A DNA stretch of 32,211 nucleotides from an uncultured Fibrobacter sp. (lineage in GTDB: Bacteria > Fibrobacterota > Fibrobacteria > Fibrobacterales > Fibrobacteraceae): NCBI RefSeq assembly GCF_947166265.1, contig NZ_CAMVDO010000030.1:1-32211 (forward strand). The letters are read 5' to 3'. Shown piece after piece: positions 1-6,024 of this stretch. The position numbers and the translations under genes are program-made. Numbering within the stretch: position 1 is the stretch's first letter; each line of letters opens with the position of its first letter. The notes beneath the pieces were generated by a model, which was not told where the DNA came from, made no database searches, and was given only the letters and a program-made list of their open reading frames with translations.

Positions 1-401
1 TGAAGCCGATCATCTGCATTGGCGAAACCCTCGACCAGCGCAACGGCGGCATCCTGAAGGAAGTCCTCGGCCTCCAGATCAAGGGCGCCTTCAAGGACGT
101 TTCTGCCGAAGACGCCGCAAAGTGCGTTCTCGCTTACGAACCGGTTTGGGCAATCGGTACTGGCGTTACCGCTACCGACGAACAGGCTCAGGACACCCAG
201 GCCTACGCTCGCTCCGTTGTTAAGGAAATCTACGGCGAAGCCGTTGCCGAAGGCATGCGCATCCAGTACGGTGGTTCCATGAAGGGCGCCAACGCTGCTG
301 GCCTCCTCGCTCAGAAGGACATCGACGGCGGTCTCATTGGTGGTGCAGGCCTCAAGGCTAACACCTTCATGGAAATCATCGCCGCTGCCGAAGCCAAGTA
401 A
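1..401 (+). CDS. tpiA: Triosephosphate isomerase, C-terminal part (5' truncated)
   Basis: The open frame enters at base 3 and runs 133 codons to TAA at 399-401, so about half of a normal ~250-residue protein is present. The enzyme interconverts dihydroxyacetone phosphate and glyceraldehyde 3-phosphate in glycolysis, in the cytoplasm. Visible hallmarks are the CIGE segment near the window edge, the catalytic loop-6 region AYEPVWAIGTG with its catalytic Glu, and the phosphate-binding stretches QYGGSMKGAN and GGLIGGAGL. The C-terminus is intact. secG follows 54 bases later on the same strand; tpiA next to secG is a common bacterial arrangement, so the two may be co-transcribed. Codon use is strongly biased (CTC, GGC, AAG), as expected of a highly expressed gene. 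The identification is secure; only the start is missing. Confidence 0.97.
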   Translation, partial: KPIICIGETLDQRNGGILKEVLGLQIKGAFKDVSAEDAAKCVLAYEPVWAIGTGVTATDEQAQDTQAYARSVVKEIYGEAVAEGMRIQYGGSMKGANAAGLLAQKDIDGGLIGGAGLKANTFMEIIAAAEAK

Positions 402-455
402 TTCTTGGTTCAGGCTCGTTCGACCATAAACTTTAAATTCAAGGTATAAACGACT

Positions 456-869
456 ATGACAACTCTCTTTTGGATTGGTATCGTCCTGCACGTGTTCCTG
501 TGCTTGTTCCTCATGTTGCTCGTCCTGGTTCAGAACGACAAGATGGGCGGCCTCGCAGGTCTCGGTGGCATGACTTCGCAGTCCGCTTTCTCTACCGCAG
601 GTGCCGCGACCTTCATCCAGAAGTTGACCCGTGCCGTGGCCGTGATCTTCTTTATCGTCGTGTTCGCCCTCGGCCTCATCACTGCCAAGCAGGACCAGGC
701 TGTGGAAGAATCCTCGATGCAGAAGGCTACCCGCGAAAACGCTGCCCAGCAGCAGGCTCCCGCTCCGGCTCTTCCGGCTGACTTTGCAGCACCCGCTGCA
801 CCGGCCGCCGATGTTGCACCGGCAGCTGAAGCTCCCGCCGCTGACGCCGCTCCGGCTGAAGCCAAGTAA
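456..869 (+). CDS. secG: Preprotein translocase subunit SecG
   Basis: SecG is the small auxiliary subunit of the SecYEG inner-membrane channel and assists SecA-driven export. The 137-residue product has two hydrophobic segments (about residues 5-26 and 58-77) joined by the family loop VQNDKMGGLAGLGG. After residue ~90 it carries an Ala/Pro-rich tail that makes it longer than a typical 75-110-residue SecG; the tail is low complexity and probably cytoplasmic or disordered. The ATG at 456 is preceded by AAGG at 441-444, a rather long spacing. The gene sits between tpiA and a tRNA-Leu(GAG), and secG followed by tRNA-Leu(GAG) (leuU) is also the E. coli order, which supports the call. Confidence 0.95.
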   Translation: MTTLFWIGIVLHVFLCLFLMLLVLVQNDKMGGLAGLGGMTSQSAFSTAGAATFIQKLTRAVAVIFFIVVFALGLITAKQDQAVEESSMQKATRENAAQQQAPAPALPADFAAPAAPAADVAPAAEAPAADAAPAEAK

Positions 870-874
870 GGATT

Positions 875-916
875 TTGTCAGGCTGTCGCTGGGTTAGTCC
901 CGATGACAGCCGACAA
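875..916 (+). other. Hairpin between secG and the first tRNA-Leu
   Basis: TTGTC plus GGCTGTC (875-887, one bulged A) pairs with GACAGCC plus GACAA (905-916). A small GGG/CCC hairpin can form inside. No T-tract follows, so it is not an intrinsic terminator. The tRNA begins 5 nt downstream. It could mark an RNA-processing site in a secG-tRNA transcript; that role is inference. Confidence 0.5.
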
Positions 917-920
917 ACCT

Positions 921-1004
921 GCGGTCGTGGTGGAATTGGTAGACACGCTAGCTTGAGGTGCTAGTGGGAGCGATCCCATGACAGTTCAAGTCTGTCCGAC
1001 CGCA
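921..1004 (+). tRNA. leuU: tRNA-Leu(GAG), copy 1
   Basis: This is an 84-nt class II tRNA with acceptor stem GCGGTCG/CGACCGC and discriminator A at 1004. The anticodon stem CTAGC/GCTAG closes the loop TTGAGGT, giving anticodon GAG, which reads CUC and CUU. The long variable arm TGGGAGCGATCCCAT and the T-arm loop TTCAAGT are present. CCA is not encoded. It lies 51 nt after the secG stop and is followed by its own terminator. It is identical over all 84 nt to the copies at 2769 and 3054. Confidence 0.97.
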
Positions 1005-1012
1005 TTACGAAG

Positions 1013-1044
1013 TCCGCCCTTGTGAAAGGGCGGATTTTTTTTTT
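1013..1044 (+). terminator. Intrinsic terminator after tRNA-Leu copy 1
   Basis: TCCGCCCTT pairs with AAGGGCGGA across a short loop and is followed by about ten T residues. It differs in sequence from the terminators of tRNA copies 2 and 3, so this copy has a separate local history. Confidence 0.9.
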
Positions 1045-1059
1045 GGCATAGCCGCAGTG

Positions 1060-1211
1060 TATGAGGTCGGGCCTTTGGCCCTCTGAGGAGTGAGCACGGC
1101 GCTTCGCGCCTTTGAGGTTTTATGGTCGCGCCGTTGGCGCCATATTTTAACACAAAGCACAGCAAGTGCGACCTCACAGCTCAAAGGCTTGCAAAGCAAG
1201 CCGACCTCATA
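1060..1211. repeat. 152-nt nested multi-hairpin palindromic element upstream of murD
   Basis: An outer stem TATGAGGTC (1060-1068) pairs with GACCTCATA (1203-1211). Inside it are GGGCC-TTT-GGCCC (1069-1081), then TGAGC (1091-1095) with GCTCA (1179-1183). Within that come GGCGC-TTC-GCGCC (1098-1110) and TGAGGT (1113-1118) with ACCTCA (1171-1176). This last stem encloses GCGCC-GTT-GGCGC (1128-1140, extended by TATG/CATA) and GCAC-AGCAA-GTGC (1157-1169). GGCTTGC-AAA-GCAAGCC (1186-1202) abuts the outer stem. The parts nest without conflict. It fills the space between the tRNA terminator and murD and has no convincing ORF. It may be a dispersed palindromic repeat or a structured RNA. Confidence 0.6.
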
Positions 1212-1243
1212 TCTCTTTTCTACCTTTTCCCCAGAGGTTTTTT

Positions 1244-2620
1244 ATGCAGAATTCTATTGTTGCCCCTGTTGGCGTTTTGGGCTTTGGCGTCGAAGGCCAG
1301 AGCACGTTCAATTACCTTGTCCGTAACGGAATCAAGGACATCGTCGTGATGGACAAGAACCCGGTGAAATTGCCGGAAGTGCCTGCCGGCGTGAACGTTA
1401 AGGTAAGTAGCGGAGACAATTACATGGACGGTCTGAAGGACTGCGTGACCGTGGTCCGTTCGGCAGGCGTCTACCCGATGAGTCCGGAGCTTTTCAAGTT
1501 CCAGATGAACGGAGGCTTACTCACAAGCCAGATTCAGCTGTTTTTAGAACAAACTAAGTCGAAGAAGACCGTTGGCGTTACGGGAACACTCGGCAAGGGA
1601 TCTACCGTGAGCATGATTAGCCACATTTTGACGAAGTGCGGCGTGAACAACGAGATTGGCGGCAACTTCGGTGTGCCGGCGTTGGACTTGCTCGAAACAG
1701 AAACGACAGACCGAGTGAGCATTCTGGAGCTTTCGAGTTTCCAGCTGATGACCTTGTCAGTTTCACCGGATGTAGGCGTGGTTCTGCGCGTTTCGACGGA
1801 GCACTTGGACTGGCACAAGAGCGTCGAGGAATACCGCGACGCGAAGGCGAACCTGGTACGTTGGCAGAAGCGCGCCGGCACCTGCGTGTACCTGAAGGAT
1901 GCTGAACCCACCGTAAAGATTGCAAGCGAAAGCCCCGCTGGGACAAAGTACGCTGTGAGCCTCAAGGATGGTCCGAGCGCAGGCGACGGAGACGCCGTGA
2001 TTGACGGCGCCACCCTCGCAATCGACGGCGAGAAGCTTTACCTTTCGGACTGCAAGGTCCGCGGAATCTACCAGCTGGAAAATATGGCGGCGGCGACCCT
2101 CGCCGTGAAAGCCCTCGGAATCAAGGTGGCAGACGCCTTCGAAGCGTTGAAAAGCTACGAGACACTCCCCTTCCGCATGGAATTCAAAGGCGAGAAGAAC
2201 GGCATTGAATTCTACAACGACAGCTACGCCACTCGCCCCGACGCGACGATCGCCGCAACGGCCAGCATGAAACGCCCCTTCGCGCTCATTCTCGGCGGCT
2301 CCGAAAAGAATGCGGACTTCACCGAACTTTCGAATATTCTGGTGAAGGAGCGCCCGAACCTGAAGCGAGTCGCGCTCATCGGCGCTACCGCCGAACGCAT
2401 GTTCGAATCCTTAAAGCAGGCCGGGCTTGAAACCGCTGGCGAAGACGGAAAGGGCATTCCCGCAAGCATTTTCCCCACGCTCGAAGAAGCTTTCACCGAC
2501 AGCCTGAACATTGGCAAGGGCGGTACAGTCATCATGAGCCCCGCCTGCGCAAGTTTCGGACTTTTCAAGAACTACAAGGTCCGCGGACAGGTGTTTGATA
2601 AGTTAGTTGCAGAAGTGTAA
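1244..2620 (+). CDS. murD: UDP-N-acetylmuramoylalanine-D-glutamate ligase (MurD), divergent
   Basis: MurD adds D-glutamate to UDP-MurNAc-L-Ala during cytoplasmic peptidoglycan precursor synthesis, using ATP. The open frame extends upstream to 1166, but the ATG at 1244 is preferred: AGAGG lies just upstream and the protein then begins directly at the Rossmann-like segment VGVLGFGVEGQST. It has 458 residues, a normal MurD length. Seen motifs: P-loop GVTGTLGKGST (111-121), ELSSFQL (162-168), EHLDWH followed by YRDAK (probable carbamylated Lys), an NMAAATLA segment, NDSYATRPDAT, and LILGGSEKNADF. Two motifs depart from the textbook MurD forms: GKGST rather than GKTTT or GKSTT, and NDSYATRP rather than NDSKATN. 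This looks like a divergent MurD subfamily. MurC, MurE and MurF are less likely because the DSxAT and LGGxxKN pair is MurD-like. Confidence 0.88.
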   Translation: MQNSIVAPVGVLGFGVEGQSTFNYLVRNGIKDIVVMDKNPVKLPEVPAGVNVKVSSGDNYMDGLKDCVTVVRSAGVYPMSPELFKFQMNGGLLTSQIQLFLEQTKSKKTVGVTGTLGKGSTVSMISHILTKCGVNNEIGGNFGVPALDLLETETTDRVSILELSSFQLMTLSVSPDVGVVLRVSTEHLDWHKSVEEYRDAKANLVRWQKRAGTCVYLKDAEPTVKIASESPAGTKYAVSLKDGPSAGDGDAVIDGATLAIDGEKLYLSDCKVRGIYQLENMAAATLAVKALGIKVADAFEALKSYETLPFRMEFKGEKNGIEFYNDSYATRPDATIAATASMKRPFALILGGSEKNADFTELSNILVKERPNLKRVALIGATAERMFESLKQAGLETAGEDGKGIPASIFPTLEEAFTDSLNIGKGGTVIMSPACASFGLFKNYKVRGQVFDKLVAEV

Positions 2621-2640
2621 TTCGGAATTTCAAAAACGGA

Positions 2641-2665
2641 GATTCCCGACTAAATCGGGAATGAC
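2641..2665. repeat. Short palindromic intergenic repeat
   Basis: ATTCCCGA pairs with TCGGGAAT around CTAAA and is followed by GACA. It lies 20 bases after the murD stop. There is no T-run immediately after, so termination is doubtful. Its GATTCCC...GGGAATGACA form resembles the other AGGATGACA-ended palindromes in the window. Confidence 0.5.
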
Positions 2666-2733
2666 ATACTTGAGAGAAAAAATCATCTTTTTTCTAAAAA
2701 TTTCGACTTCACCCCTTTACAAGATTCAATATT

Positions 2734-2746
2734 TAAACTAAATTTG
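2734..2746 (+). promoter_or_regulatory. Probable -10 region for tRNA-Leu copy 2
   Basis: TAAACT followed by AAATTTG ends 22 nt before the tRNA. The third tRNA has TATACT followed by AAATTTG at 3020-3032, in the same position relative to its tRNA, and dnaA has TTTTCT followed by AAATTTG at 18950-18962. I could not place a convincing -35 box. Confidence 0.4.
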
Positions 2747-2768
2747 TTGCCGTTCCGCTAAGGACCAC

Positions 2769-2852
2769 GCGGTCGTGGTGGAATTGGTAGACACGCTAGC
2801 TTGAGGTGCTAGTGGGAGCGATCCCATGACAGTTCAAGTCTGTCCGACCGCA
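2769..2852 (+). tRNA. tRNA-Leu(GAG), copy 2
   Basis: This 84-nt sequence is identical to the tRNA at 921, with the same anticodon GAG, long variable arm and no encoded CCA. Unlike copy 1 it has its own leader (GTTCCGCTAAGGACCAC) and a putative promoter, so it is probably an independent transcription unit. Confidence 0.97.
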
Positions 2853-2858
2853 GAAAAA

Positions 2859-2888
2859 AGACTCAGTGAAAACTGAGTCTTTTTTTTT
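2859..2888 (+). terminator. Intrinsic terminator after tRNA-Leu copy 2
   Basis: AGACTCAGT pairs with ACTGAGTCT across a GAAA loop and is followed by a T-tract. It begins 7 nt after the tRNA end. Confidence 0.93.
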
Positions 2889-2889
2889 G

Positions 2890-2976
2890 GCCCTTTGCTT
2901 CGACTACGCTCAGCACAGGTTTAAGCTCAGGGACCTTACAGCTTGTCAAACCACAGTGCGGGCCAGGGACCTATTT
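2890..2976. repeat. Degenerate dispersed intergenic repeat
   Basis: This stretch between the tRNA copies contains CTTCGACTACGCTCAGCAC and AGGGACCTTACAGCTTGTCA. It resembles the stretch after dnaA at 20341-20400, which has TTCGACAAGCTC, GCTCAGTGCAGG and AGGGACTTACACAGTTGTCA. The resemblance is by eye. No coding potential is evident. Confidence 0.5.
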
Positions 2977-3019
2977 TTTTCACTTTTTTTAGCGCCATTC
3001 ATTTCCAAAATCAAAATTT

Positions 3020-3032
3020 TATACTAAATTTG
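3020..3032 (+). promoter_or_regulatory. Probable -10 region for tRNA-Leu copy 3
   Basis: TATACT followed by AAATTTG, with a leader of about 22 nt to the tRNA. The AAATTTG extension is shared with the elements ahead of tRNA copy 2, dnaA and, on the minus strand, the gene starting at 22301. Confidence 0.45.
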
Positions 3033-3053
3033 CGCTGTTCCGCTAAGGACCAC

Positions 3054-3137
3054 GCGGTCGTGGTGGAATTGGTAGACACGCTAGCTTGAGGTGCTAGTGG
3101 GAGCGATCCCATGACAGTTCAAGTCTGTCCGACCGCA
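3054..3137 (+). tRNA. tRNA-Leu(GAG), copy 3
   Basis: This is the third identical 84-nt tRNA-Leu with anticodon GAG. Its leader and terminator copy those of the gene at 2769. Three genes for one GAG isoacceptor fit the heavy use of CTC leucine codons in tpiA, acn and leuB of this window. Confidence 0.97.
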
Positions 3138-3143
3138 GAAAAA

Positions 3144-3172
3144 AGACTCAGTGAAAACTGAGTCTTTTTTTT
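3144..3172 (+). terminator. Intrinsic terminator after tRNA-Leu copy 3
   Basis: This has the same AGACTCAGT-GAAA-ACTGAGTCT stem-loop as at 2859, followed by T residues. It points toward the 3' end of the convergent gene at 3205. Confidence 0.92.
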
Positions 3173-3204
3173 CAACCCTTTGCTTCGGCCCTTGAACCTA
3201 TTTT

Positions 3205-4413
3205 TTACTTAGAAAGGGCCTTCACGGCATCTGTCAGGCGATTGATCGCCTGGATGAGTTCATCCATCTTGGCTTCGCTCACGCCACCCTGCACAACGGC
3301 GGCGGCATTAGTGGCTGTCGCAGCAGCAGAAGCCAAGGCCCCTGATGCCGAAGGGACAGATTCCTTTACAGGAACCTTGCCGAGCCAGATGTCCGGCCAA
3401 CGGTCATTACCGGTATGGTAGGTAACGCGAGTTGCCGATTCGACCGGTTCACCAATCTTCCAGATGTACAGTTCGTAGTCGAACAAGTCGTGGTCATGGC
3501 CCTTGTCGGTTGCCCCCCAGACAAGCCACTTGCCATCGGGAGAAAGGCGCGGGAAGTATTCGTGGCTACGACGACCGGGCAAGTCCATCAGTTTCACGTT
3601 CTTGGGAATCCCAAAGAAACCGACCTTTTCAATCTGCTTGCCATCCTTGGCGCTGAACCAGAGGATTTCACTCGGAGCAGCCGTGCCACCGTTACCCGTC
3701 GGGTTCACGCGGTAAAGCTTGGATCCGTCAAAATTCCAGTCAATCTGGCAACCGTCGCCGGACTTGGTCCAGGCATTCTTTGCCAAATCCCACACGCCCG
3801 TTTCGCGCATGGAACCGCGGAGCGTGATCGCCAAATGCTTACCGTCGGGGCTCATGTTCGGCTCCTGCAGAATCACGCCGGACTTGTTAAAGGCCTTTTC
3901 ACCATCGAGCACAAGGGTCTCTTTCTTGCTTGCAAGGTCCATCGTGAACACCTTGCCGGCGCGGCTAAACACAATCGACTTGCCGTCGGGTCTCCAGGTA
4001 CCCCACGTGGCGTTGTCCACCACCTTACGAGCGTTTTCGCCCGAGATGTCGACCATCCACAAGTCCCACTTTTCCGGGTAGTTGGCATCGTTTTCGGGAA
4101 CCCAGCCGCCCTTGCTGCGGTTAAAGAGCACCGTAGAACCATCGGGAGAAATGCGCGGGAACCAGTCCACGTTGTCGCCACTCGTAAGCGCATGCGGATT
4201 GGTACCGTCTGCGTTCATCATCCAGATATCGTGATGCGAATTTGCACGACTCGTCGCCCACACAATGGCCCCTTCCAGCTTTCCCTTGAGAGCGTCAAGC
4301 GCTTTCTGTTCATCGCCCGTCGGATCTACAGCGGCTCCTGTGGGAGCTCCCTGTTGCGCAAATACAGTCGAAAAAGCCAATAGGGCGGGAATTGCAAATT
4401 TCATCAATTTCAT
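3205..4413 (-). CDS. Exported TolB/WD40-like beta-propeller protein
   Basis: The 402-residue product starts with a Sec signal peptide (MKLMKFAIPALLAFSTVFAQ), so it is probably periplasmic or surface-exposed. The body has repeated PD40/TolB-type blades: MNADGTNPHALTSG, then ISPDGSTVLFNRS, then WRPDGKSIVFSRAG, then MSPDGKHLAIT, then LSPDGKWLVWGAT. These form a beta-propeller like the TolB C-terminal domain. The N-terminal TolB domain is absent. The last ~50 residues are Ala-rich, then helical (ILQAINRLTDAVKAL-like). GAGGT sits 5 nt ahead of the ATG at 4413. The gene is divergent from the GH5 cellulase and convergent with the third tRNA. It probably binds a ligand or polymer; I see no catalytic motif and cannot assign a function. 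Confidence 0.8.
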   Translation of the reverse strand: MKLMKFAIPALLAFSTVFAQQGAPTGAAVDPTGDEQKALDALKGKLEGAIVWATSRANSHHDIWMMNADGTNPHALTSGDNVDWFPRISPDGSTVLFNRSKGGWVPENDANYPEKWDLWMVDISGENARKVVDNATWGTWRPDGKSIVFSRAGKVFTMDLASKKETLVLDGEKAFNKSGVILQEPNMSPDGKHLAITLRGSMRETGVWDLAKNAWTKSGDGCQIDWNFDGSKLYRVNPTGNGGTAAPSEILWFSAKDGKQIEKVGFFGIPKNVKLMDLPGRRSHEYFPRLSPDGKWLVWGATDKGHDHDLFDYELYIWKIGEPVESATRVTYHTGNDRWPDIWLGKVPVKESVPSASGALASAAATATNAAAVVQGGVSEAKMDELIQAINRLTDAVKALSK

Positions 4414-4613
4414 ATATACCTCAAAAGGGTTCGTTCCTGAGGAAACGGACCGTTTATCCGCAATCTAGTAAATTCCCCTCCAAAATAAGGAACATAAAGC
4501 CCCAAAAACATAATCCAAGTCACACTTTACACGCGCGTAAACAAAAAAGAAGCTCTTTTTTAATCTTTTTTCGGTAATAAAACTTATTTTCAGAAAAAAA
4601 AAGGATGACCACA

Positions 4614-5966
4614 ATGAAAAGAATCTCAAAACTCGCCATTCTTTCTTCTTTAGCGCTCAGTTCCACTTTCGCAGTGGCCCAGGACATCACTCCCACCCGC
4701 GTGGGTCCTGTCAGCCAGTACGGTCAGCTGATGACCGGCAAGAACTCGCAGGGCAAAGGCCGCATCTATGGCAGCTGCGAAGGCGTCAAGGACGGTGCGG
4801 AAGTCCAAGTGCGCGGCATGAGCCTTTACTGGAGCCTGTTGCCCAAGGCAACTGAATTCTGGACCGAAGAAGGTGTCAGCACCATGGTGCGCGACATGAA
4901 CATCCAGATTGTGCGAGCAGCCATGGCAACTGGCAGCGATGACTGGTGGGGCTGCAAGGATGGTTCAGAAAGTTGCGGCGATGACAAGTCCGCCCATATT
5001 ACCGGCTATGCCAGCGATCCAGAATTTCAGAAGAACCTCATGAAGACCGTTGTTGAAGCAGCCATCAAGAACGACATCTACGTAATCATTGACTGGCATT
5101 CCCACAATGCTAACGAACAGACCGAATCCGCAAAGACTTTCTTTAAAGAAATGGCACAGACCTACGGTCAATACGACAACGTCATTTTCGAACTTTTTAA
5201 CGAACCGACGGACATTGCGTGGAGCGTCATCAAGAATTACGCCAACCAAGTCGTGCCAGTCATTCGCGAATACTCCGACAACCTGATTCTTGTCGGCAAC
5301 AGGCAGTACGACCAGAATCCGCAAGAAGCCATCGGCAATACGGTTTCTGGCGAAAACATCGCCTATACCTTCCACTATTACGCCAATTCCCACTGCTGGA
5401 GCGGGCAGACCACCTGGGGATCAGCTTGCGAAGGCGCCAACGCACAGCAGGCAATCGATGCAGGTCTTTCCGTGTTCGTTTCCGAATGGGGCACGGGTAA
5501 CGCCGATGGCGGCGGCACTCCCGATCAGAGCAAGAACACGGGCTGGCAAAACTGGATTGACGGCAACAAGCTTTCCTGGGCGAACTGGTCCGCCTCCAAA
5601 ATTGACGAAGGAACCGCCGCATTCCAGGGATCTTCGAGCAAGACTTCGCTCCAGTACACCACTTCTGGCAACCTCGTAAAGAGCTATCTTGCCACCAATC
5701 CCACGAGCTATACCAAGTGCGGTGGCAGCGAAACCCCAACCTTTGCCAAGGCTACACACAACTTCAACACCAGCTTTGACGGCAAGGCATTGCATATTGC
5801 AGGCACGTCTGCAACCGTTGAAATCTATACCCTTAAGGGCGACAAGCTGATGAAAGTCGACCATGTGAGCGGAACACTTTCGCTTGCAAGCCTCCCTGCA
5901 GGCAAGTACATCGCAAAGATTCAGGGAAACGCAACAAACATGGTGCGCGTATTCCAGGTAAAATAA
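4614..5966 (+). CDS. Secreted GH5 endoglucanase (cellulase)
   Basis: This family 5 glycoside hydrolase cleaves internal beta-1,4-glucosidic bonds, fitting a cellulose-degrading organism. An ATG also occurs at 4605, but AAGGA (4601-4605) overlaps it and is well spaced for the ATG at 4614, giving 450 residues. Signal peptide residues 1-23 end in FAVAQ. GH5 marks: DWHSH (about 160-164), FELFNEP with acid/base Glu ~197, TFHYYA, and FVSEWG with nucleophile Glu ~291. The domain ends near residue 370. The last ~65 residues (FDGKALHIAG..., VEIYTLKGDKL, LPAGKYIAKI, MVRVFQVK) look like a beta-rich C-terminal sorting domain of the type IX secretion kind, reported for Fibrobacter cellulases. No carbohydrate-binding module is evident. 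A terminator follows at 5992. Confidence 0.94.
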   Translation: MKRISKLAILSSLALSSTFAVAQDITPTRVGPVSQYGQLMTGKNSQGKGRIYGSCEGVKDGAEVQVRGMSLYWSLLPKATEFWTEEGVSTMVRDMNIQIVRAAMATGSDDWWGCKDGSESCGDDKSAHITGYASDPEFQKNLMKTVVEAAIKNDIYVIIDWHSHNANEQTESAKTFFKEMAQTYGQYDNVIFELFNEPTDIAWSVIKNYANQVVPVIREYSDNLILVGNRQYDQNPQEAIGNTVSGENIAYTFHYYANSHCWSGQTTWGSACEGANAQQAIDAGLSVFVSEWGTGNADGGGTPDQSKNTGWQNWIDGNKLSWANWSASKIDEGTAAFQGSSSKTSLQYTTSGNLVKSYLATNPTSYTKCGGSETPTFAKATHNFNTSFDGKALHIAGTSATVEIYTLKGDKLMKVDHVSGTLSLASLPAGKYIAKIQGNATNMVRVFQVK

Positions 5967-5991
5967 ATTCGTTTAATCAACGAGAGAGAAA

Positions 5992-6024
5992 GGGAGGCGT
6001 GGCTTTGGCTGCGCCTCTCTTTTT
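5992..6024 (+). terminator. Intrinsic terminator after the GH5 gene
   Basis: GGGAGGCG pairs with CGCCTCTC (one G-T pair) and is followed by TTTTTA. It overlaps the TAA of the convergent gene ending at 6023 and may slow transcription from both sides. Confidence 0.8.

Larger units (their letters stand above)
2752..3172 (+). repeat. Tandem 285-bp duplication carrying tRNA-Leu copies 2 and 3
   Basis: The blocks starting at 2752 and 3037 are identical from GTTCCGCTAAGGACCAC through the 84-nt tRNA and the terminator stem, then diverge in T-tract length. Both continue with CCCTTTGCTTCG. The offset is exactly 285 bp for leader, tRNA and terminator. Copy 1 at 921 shares only the tRNA itself. Confidence 0.92.

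Noticed and set aside
2752-3172. tRNA duplication as the att sites of an integrated element
   Set aside because: The repeats are only 285 bp apart and enclose no integrase or cargo; simple tandem duplication explains them.
3415-4383. 322-residue plus-strand frame opposite the TolB-like gene
   Set aside because: Shadow; the minus frame has a signal peptide and PD40 motifs.
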